Shown here: one piece after another, positions 1 to 3,853 of the stretch
Position numbering within the stretch: the first letter of the stretch is position 1
How the letters are laid out: every line of letters begins with the position of its first letter
Notes under the pieces: generated by a model
Databases searched by the model: none
The model's input: only the letters and a program-made list of their open reading frames with translations
Told to the model about the DNA's origin: nothing
Made by a program: the position numbers and the translations under genes
Origin: an uncultured Oscillospiraceae bacterium
GTDB lineage: Bacteria; Bacillota; Clostridia; Oscillospirales; Oscillospiraceae
NCBI GenBank assembly: GCA_934572365.1
Contig: CAKTKX010000086.1
Location: forward strand, 1-6,039
Direction: 5' to 3'
Length of the DNA stretch: 6,039 nt

Positions 1-249
1 GAGGAGTGGGTGGCAGGCGGTATGCCCATCACCAAGATGATGAACATGGAGAGAAGAAACGGCAAGGACAAGCCCGTTATCCGCAAGGCTCTGGTGGAGC
101 TGGACGGCAAGCCCTTCCGGTTCTTCGCCGAGCACAGAGCCGAGTGGGCGGCAGAGACCTGCTATGTCTACCCCGGCGCCATTCAGTACTTTGGACCCCG
201 GGAGGTCTGCGACCTGACCACCAGAACCCTGGCTCTGGAAAAGGCGTAA
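1..249 (+). CDS. pfp: Pyrophosphate--fructose-6-phosphate 1-phosphotransferase, C-terminal fragment
   Basis: Only the last 82 codons are present; the frame is open from base 1 and ends at TAA 247-249, so the start lies outside the window. The enzyme phosphorylates fructose 6-phosphate with pyrophosphate in cytoplasmic glycolysis, reversibly, and is common in anaerobic Clostridia. The tail has the family's recognisable features: a [14 protein letters not shown] stretch (about residues 6-19 of the fragment), then [15 protein letters not shown], a [14 protein letters not shown] segment and a TLALEKA end. From memory of the family these match the C-terminal part of the long (about 550-residue) PFP form found in bacteria and plants; the active-site motifs near the N-terminus are not in the window. 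An internal GTG at 10 and ATG at 22 lie inside the conserved motif and are not starts. The gene converges on the M56 gene and is followed by two hairpin terminators. Family assignment is confident; the subtype cannot be tested here. Confidence 0.85.
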   Translation, partial: EEWVAGGMPITKMMNMERRNGKDKPVIRKALVELDGKPFRFFAEHRAEWAAETCYVYPGAIQYFGPREVCDLTTRTLALEKA

Positions 250-260
250 TCAAACAAAAA

Positions 261-291
261 TGTCTCCGGCTGTGTGCCGGAGACATTTTTT
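261..291. terminator. Bidirectional intrinsic terminator between convergent genes
   Basis: A perfect 10-bp stem, TGTCTCCGGC (261-270) with GCCGGAGACA (276-285), closes a 5-nt loop (TGTGT). On the plus strand six T follow at 286-291, 12 nt after the pfp stop codon. On the minus strand the flanking A-run (256-260) reads as five T, then GTTTG, so the same hairpin can stop transcripts arriving from the M56 gene. This is the only hairpin here with a T-tract on both sides. Confidence 0.85.
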
Positions 292-300
292 CGGTAGACT

Positions 301-339
301 CAGTCCCTCCGGCGTGGCCGGAGGGACTGGTTTTGTTTT
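301..339 (+). terminator. Second intrinsic terminator, plus strand
   Basis: A perfect 13-bp stem, CAGTCCCTCCGGC (301-313) with GCCGGAGGGACTG (317-329), has a 3-nt loop (GTG), so the top pair probably opens. The plus strand continues as GTTTTGTTTT (330-339), a usable T-tract that would back up the first terminator for pfp. On the minus strand the bases after the stem are not T-rich, so there it is only a hairpin just past the M56 stop codon, about 8 nt downstream. Confidence 0.7.
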
Positions 340-3268
340 ATTCGGCCAGAGAGTAGCGGCTGACCTTCCATGCGTCGTTTTCTCTGACGACGACGATGGT
401 CAGATAGGCAATTTCGCTGTCAACGTTCTCGCGGTAGGGGTAGGCAAATTCATAGGTGCCGTTGGCGTCTGCCTCTTTCCACATGTCCACCGTGACCTCA
501 TGCCAGCACACGATCACATCGTTCGTATTGCCGGAATAGGCTTCCACTCCGCCTGCGTAGTCCTTGGAGAGCAGCCGGGGCAGCGTATCCATATCTCCGT
601 AAAAATAGGCATACGCAAACTCCGTAACGAAGGCGCTGAGCGCTTCTGTACCCTGCTGTTCCTCCGACTGGAGGATCAGACTGAGGAACATATTGGCGGG
701 AATCGCGGTTCCACCGTTCACCGTCACGTCCCTGCAGTTGTGGAAGCTCATGTCGCTGCCGCCCAGATCCCGCAGGGTGTTGTTTTCCATTACAATGCCC
801 TCGGAGCTCCAGAACTGGACGCCGCCCTGGCTGCACTCGTAGATGTCGCAGTTGGCGACCCGTATATCGGTGCAGTATTCCGCGTCTACGCCCAGAATGC
901 CGCAGCCGTAGAGACCGCATTTGTCCACGGTGATGTGGTCGCTGTCCTGGAACCGCAGAACGCCGCCGGAGCAGTAACCGGGCTCCCTTGTGTGACCGGC
1001 GGTGAAGCCGGAGAGGGTGATGTAGCTGCACGACTGGAAGGTCAGAACGTTGGCGTAGCGGGGGATGGCGGCGATGGTGTGGCCTGTTACATTGCCGTCA
1101 TTGCTGCGGATGGTCAGGTTACTCACCCCGTCGATGACCAGCTGGGGGCCGTCAAATTCGTCCAGCCAGTAGTAATAGTCTCCCTTGGAGGTGCCGTAGC
1201 CGGTGGCGGTGCTGAGGTCGTACAGCTCTGCGTCCAGCACGATATCCACATTGGGGCCGATGGCGGCGATCAGTTCGTCCACCGTAGAAACGTGGATTTC
1301 CAGCTGATTCTGGGTCGGCTCGGTTGCGCCTGTGGAGTACAGCTCATTCATCTGATCGTTGGTAAGGGGATTGCCCGCACCGTCCGTGACGGTACCGCCG
1401 TCGCCAAACCAGCGGCGGACGCTGCAATTTTCAAACCGGTTGCCGTCCAGAACCATACCCGACTCGTCTGCCGGCGTCTGGGTATCTTCGTGGTACTCAT
1501 ACTGGAAGTTGAATGCTTCCAGCTGGCTGCGGTTGTTGGAGAACAGGTTGCCCTTCATCTGAACGGCGCTTCCGGAAACGATTGCCAGATACATAAGGCT
1601 GCTGTCGCTGATTTCACAGTTTTCCACCGTCACATTCCGGCTGGAACCAATATCAAAATAGGTGTATCCGCCGTATTCCTCGGAGCCGATGCGGTAAATA
1701 CGGGTTCCGGAGATGGTGACGTCTTCACAGCTGATGATCTCGGCGGCGCTGCTGGAGCAGTCGTACACGTCGCTGTCCGCGAGAGAAATGTCCTTGGAAT
1801 CCGCCGCCTGCAATCCGATCATGCCGCAGCCGTAAATGCCGAGGCGGTTCATGTCGGTGCCGGTGCAGTTTTGCAGGTAAATAACGCCGCTGCTGCACTC
1901 GCCCAGTTCCAGGGTGTGACCGGCGGTGAAATCCTCCAGCGTGACATTTTCGCAATTCTTCAGATTGATGACGCTGGCAGACCGGGGGTCGCATTCCAGA
2001 GTCGTGTTCACCTTGCCGCTGCCGCGGATGGTCAGGTTCTTCACGTTTTGCAGCATCAGCTCAAAGCCGTCGTACTTTTCCGTCCATGCATAGTAGGGGC
2101 TTTCCGAGGGCAGGCCGTAGCCGGTTGCGCCGGACAGGTTGTAGGTTCCCGGTTCCAGCTGAATGACGGCGTCCGGCGCGATGGCGGCCAGCAGCTCGTC
2201 CACATTGCGGACGGTGACGGCATCAGAGGAAGCGGTGGGTTCGGTATCCCCGGCGGCTGCCGCATCTTTTTTCGCGGGGCTGGTCACCAGGCACACCGCC
2301 ACAAAGACAATGGCGATCACACCCACCAGACTGATCCAGAAGCCGGGCTTCTTATAGGAAAGCACCGACTTGATGCGCTCCTTGACGCTCACCTCGCCGA
2401 AGGCCACGGGACAGGCCGCGAAGTGCGCCCGATTGGTGGAGCAGTTCAGCAGGGCGGCGGAGTAGGCTTTCCGCTCGTCCAGCTCCATGAACTGCACCAC
2501 CCGCTCGTCGCAGGCGATCTCGATGTCCTTGCACAGCAGGATGTAGGCCGCCCACACCAGCGGATTGAACCAGTGCAGCGCCAGCGCCAGAAAGCCCACC
2601 ATCTTGAACCAGTGGTCGCCCTTGTCCAGATGGGTGCGCTCGTGGGCGAGGATGTAGCGCTGCTCCTCGGGGGTCATACCCATGGGGATGTAGATGTTCG
2701 GGCGGATGAAGCCCAGAATAAAAGCGGTTTCGATGCGGTCGCATTCCCAGCCGCCGGGGATCTTGACTGCCTCCCGAACCTTCAGCTTCAGGGTCAGGTA
2801 GGTGTACAGACTGTAAATGCCGAAGCAGCAGGCGATGCCGAACCAGAACCAGGGCAGGACTGACAGGAAGTCAATGCCCGTATCCGGTTCCGGCACGGTT
2901 TCCGGGGCAGGGGAGGGGGTGCTGCTGATGACGGTGGTGACGGGAGCCTGGACGTCCGGAAGCGCCTCGGGCGTCTGCACCGGCGACGGGACTTCCAGAT
3001 CGGCCGGAGAAAAATCTTCCGGCGCGGCGGGCATCTGAGAGCGGCTGATCTGCTGCTGCACCTTCGCCACCGGGTCGGCGCTGGGCTGCAGGCTCAGGTC
3101 GCTCTGGATCTGGAAGGGCATCAGCAGCCGCAGTCCCGCCAGCAGCCAGAGCAGACAGATGTACTTCCGGGGCGTTTTCTTCAGCGCCAGCCGCAGCAGC
3201 ATAACGGCCAGAATGACGATGCTGCCGTGGAAGCTGGCCGTCAGGATGTTCTGGAACAATGTGTTCAT
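338..3268 (-). CDS. BlaR1/MecR1-like M56 membrane metalloprotease fused to tandem beta-helix sensor domains
   Basis: 976 residues. The N-terminal third is an M56 (BlaR1-type) sensor-protease: hydrophobic segments at about 13-29, 37-52, 136-160 and 309-329, with a cytoplasmic zinc protease domain (about 165-305) between the last two. The catalytic HExxH is H209-E210-R211-T212-H213; the family's third zinc ligand is probably E250 in DIEIACDERV. The loop between the second and third membrane segments (53-135) is long and proline-rich. After the fourth segment, where BlaR1 carries its extracellular penicillin-binding sensor, come two related beta-helix modules (about 351-640 and 658-862) of short repeats such as NVTLEDF and NLTIRG, then a C-terminal domain (about 865-976). 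No SxxK-SxN-KTG penicillin-binding set is visible. The ATG overlaps the repressor stop codon (ATGA, 3265-3268), and AGGAGG lies 7 nt upstream (3276-3281). Protease and topology are confident by family; the ligand is unknown. BlaR1-like signalling is inferred from the paired repressor. Confidence 0.85.
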   Translation of the reverse strand: MNTLFQNILTASFHGSIVILAVMLLRLALKKTPRKYICLLWLLAGLRLLMPFQIQSDLSLQPSADPVAKVQQQISRSQMPAAPEDFSPADLEVPSPVQTPEALPDVQAPVTTVISSTPSPAPETVPEPDTGIDFLSVLPWFWFGIACCFGIYSLYTYLTLKLKVREAVKIPGGWECDRIETAFILGFIRPNIYIPMGMTPEEQRYILAHERTHLDKGDHWFKMVGFLALALHWFNPLVWAAYILLCKDIEIACDERVVQFMELDERKAYSAALLNCSTNRAHFAACPVAFGEVSVKERIKSVLSYKKPGFWISLVGVIAIVFVAVCLVTSPAKKDAAAAGDTEPTASSDAVTVRNVDELLAAIAPDAVIQLEPGTYNLSGATGYGLPSESPYYAWTEKYDGFELMLQNVKNLTIRGSGKVNTTLECDPRSASVINLKNCENVTLEDFTAGHTLELGECSSGVIYLQNCTGTDMNRLGIYGCGMIGLQAADSKDISLADSDVYDCSSSAAEIISCEDVTISGTRIYRIGSEEYGGYTYFDIGSSRNVTVENCEISDSSLMYLAIVSGSAVQMKGNLFSNNRSQLEAFNFQYEYHEDTQTPADESGMVLDGNRFENCSVRRWFGDGGTVTDGAGNPLTNDQMNELYSTGATEPTQNQLEIHVSTVDELIAAIGPNVDIVLDAELYDLSTATGYGTSKGDYYYWLDEFDGPQLVIDGVSNLTIRSNDGNVTGHTIAAIPRYANVLTFQSCSYITLSGFTAGHTREPGYCSGGVLRFQDSDHITVDKCGLYGCGILGVDAEYCTDIRVANCDIYECSQGGVQFWSSEGIVMENNTLRDLGGSDMSFHNCRDVTVNGGTAIPANMFLSLILQSEEQQGTEALSAFVTEFAYAYFYGDMDTLPRLLSKDYAGGVEAYSGNTNDVIVCWHEVTVDMWKEADANGTYEFAYPYRENVDSEIAYLTIVVVRENDAWKVSRYSLAE
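758..1297 (-). repeat. Beta-helix module, copy B (residues 658-837 of the M56 protein)
   Basis: Second copy of the duplication. It opens with IHVSTVDELIAAI and carries ATGYG (688-692), FDGPQL, NLTIRS (717-722), FTAGHT (755-760), GYCSGGV, YGCG (787-790) and DIYECS (808-813). In the first 30 aligned residues from VDEL, 18 are identical to copy A. Identity also survives in the DNA: the 17 bases at 990-1006 match 1914-1930 (the FTAGHT region), and a 15-base match sits in the NLTIR region (1106-1120 and 2024-2038). A duplication that still shows at the base level is either fairly recent or under strong constraint. Confidence 0.75.
1679..2218 (-). repeat. Beta-helix module, copy A (residues 351-530 of the M56 protein)
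   Basis: First copy of an internal duplication. It begins with a VTV-NVDELLAAI stretch, then ATGYG (381-385), YDGFEL, NLTIRG (411-416), FTAGHT (447-452), GECSSGV, YGCG (479-482) and DVYDCS (500-505). These line up in the same order and almost the same spacing (offset 306-308 residues) with copy B. After the aligned part, copy A continues through an extra stretch to about residue 640 (further rungs such as NVTVENCEISD and a DGNRFENC motif) that copy B lacks. The short hydrophobic strand-turn periodicity with Asn/Cys at turns suits a right-handed parallel beta-helix (NosD/pectate-lyase-like fold). Confidence 0.75.
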
Positions 3269-3633
3269 GTTCGATCCTCCTCGTAATTGTCAATGAGTGC
3301 TTTCAACTGTGCCACCTCGTCCCGGGTGAGCTTCTTACTCCGGGAGAAGGCGGCGATAAAGGCGGGCATGGAGCCTTGAAAGGTTTCCTCCACCATTTCG
3401 TCCAGCCGGGACGCCTGCGCCTGTTCCTTGGAGACAAGGGCGGTGACCACGGCGTTCTCGTTCTTTACCACGCCCCGCTCCGACAGACGGCGGATGACGG
3501 TGTAGGTGGTGGCCTTCGACCAGCCCAGCTGCTCCTTGCACAGCTCGACGAGATGGGTGGAATTGATCGGCTCATGCTCCCATAGAATCAGGCAGAAGCG
3601 GTATTCGCTTTCAAAGATTTTGGGCACTTCCAA
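3265..3633 (-). CDS. BlaI/MecI-family transcriptional repressor
   Basis: 122 residues, the usual length for the Penicillinase_R/BlaI family. These are cytoplasmic dimeric repressors with an N-terminal winged helix and a C-terminal dimerisation region, inactivated when a partner M56 receptor signals. Residues 5-20 (KIFESEYRFCLILWEH) open the family pattern; the helix-turn-helix covers about 24-56 with GWSKATTYTVIRRLSERGVV. The C-terminal part has FIAAFSRSKKLTRDEVAQLKALID. In staphylococcal BlaI/MecI the partner-dependent cut is at Asn-Phe; by my alignment the equivalent pair here is A95-F96. The start must be TTG (3633-3631): the codon before it in frame is TGA, the next in-frame Met is residue 80, and AAAGGAGGT (3641-3649) sits 7 nt upstream. 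The gene overlaps the M56 gene by 4 nt, so the two are translationally coupled. Two palindromic sites lie at its own promoter, indicating autoregulation. The operon target beyond itself is unknown. Confidence 0.92.
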   Translation of the reverse strand: MEVPKIFESEYRFCLILWEHEPINSTHLVELCKEQLGWSKATTYTVIRRLSERGVVKNENAVVTALVSKEQAQASRLDEMVEETFQGSMPAFIAAFSRSKKLTRDEVAQLKALIDNYEEDRT

Positions 3634-3640
3634 TCAGAAT

Positions 3641-3649
3641 ACCTCCTTT
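3641..3649 (-). promoter_or_regulatory. Ribosome binding site that fixes a TTG start for the repressor
   Basis: AAAGGAGGT on the minus strand is a near-perfect anti-Shine-Dalgarno match, 7 nt before TTG. Together with the in-frame TGA directly before the TTG, it leaves no other plausible start for the BlaI-like protein. Confidence 0.85.
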
Positions 3650-3671
3650 GGGTGTATCTGGAAATACAAAA

Positions 3672-3687
3672 GTTTAATGAATTAAAC
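3672..3687. promoter_or_regulatory. Probable repressor operator O2, downstream of the transcription start
   Basis: GTTTAATGAATTAAAC is a perfect palindrome: two 7-bp arms (GTTTAAT/ATTAAAC) around a 2-bp centre. It lies in the 5' untranslated region of the repressor-M56 operon, beginning about 6 bases after the predicted transcription start. Its outer bases GTTTA and TAAAC match the other palindrome. BlaI-family repressors are known to bind dyads at their own promoters; assignment to this repressor is inference. Confidence 0.7.
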
Positions 3688-3699
3688 CTTTCGGAAAAT

Positions 3700-3728
3700 A
3701 GTTTAACATAGTAAACCCCTATTGTCAA
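3700..3728 (-). promoter_or_regulatory. Promoter of the repressor-M56 operon
   Basis: On the minus strand a consensus -35 box TTGACA (3728-3723) is followed after exactly 17 nt by TAAACT (3705-3700), a 4-of-6 match to TATAAT. Transcription should begin near 3693, giving a leader of about 60 nt. The -10 box and most of the spacer are covered by the first palindrome, so repressor binding would block RNA polymerase. Confidence 0.7.
3701..3716. promoter_or_regulatory. Probable repressor operator O1, overlapping the -10 region
   Basis: GTTTAACATAGTAAAC is a 16-bp imperfect dyad with 5-bp arms GTTTA/TAAAC, the same length and outer bases as the palindrome at 3672-3687. The two sites start 29 bp apart, just under three helical turns, so two dimers would sit on nearly the same face of the DNA. 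Position across the spacer and -10 box is what a self-repressing BlaI-type protein would need. Confidence 0.7.
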
Positions 3729-3804
3729 GGGAAAATTACAAAATTATGACAAAGCTGAGAAAATCTGGAAAAGTTTCGCAACAGAAGGCCATGGGAACTT
3801 TTCC

Positions 3805-3843
3805 GCAAACAGCGGAGAAAGCCGCGCTTTCTCCGCTGTTTGC
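3805..3843. repeat. Perfect 18-bp inverted repeat downstream of the YhaN-like gene
   Basis: GCAAACAGCGGAGAAAGC (3805-3822) pairs perfectly with GCTTTCTCCGCTGTTTGC (3826-3843) around a 3-nt loop. It lies 10 bp past the stop codon of the ATPase gene and is the obvious place for transcription to end, but neither strand has a T-tract directly after the stem; only the stem's own TGTTTGC could serve. A second, weaker inverted repeat, GGAAAAGTT (3767-3775) with AACTTTTCC (3796-3804), directly adjoins it with a 20-nt loop. Terminator, mRNA 3' stabiliser or a member of a dispersed repeat family are all possible. Confidence 0.6.
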
Positions 3844-3853
3844 AGAACAATAT

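Noticed and set aside
758..2218. The repeated stretches as a CRISPR array or mobile element
   Set aside because: There are only two diverged copies of about 540 bp, both in frame within one protein; they encode matching beta-helix modules, with no spacers, terminal inverted repeats or transposase.
260..2863. An 867-codon open frame on the plus strand opposite the M56 gene
   Set aside because: It begins inside a terminator hairpin, has no ribosome binding site, and its product is low-complexity Val/Ala/Gly/His-rich with no recognisable domain. It is the antisense shadow of a GC-rich gene whose minus-strand product has clear domains.
338..3633. The operon as a beta-lactam resistance locus
   Set aside because: The repressor and protease families fit, but there is no beta-lactamase or PBP gene in the window and no penicillin-binding domain in the receptor, so a resistance role is not supported.
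3634..3671. A riboswitch or attenuator in the leader of the repressor gene
   Set aside because: The predicted leader is only about 60 nt, contains one operator and the ribosome binding site, and shows no further strong stem or terminator.
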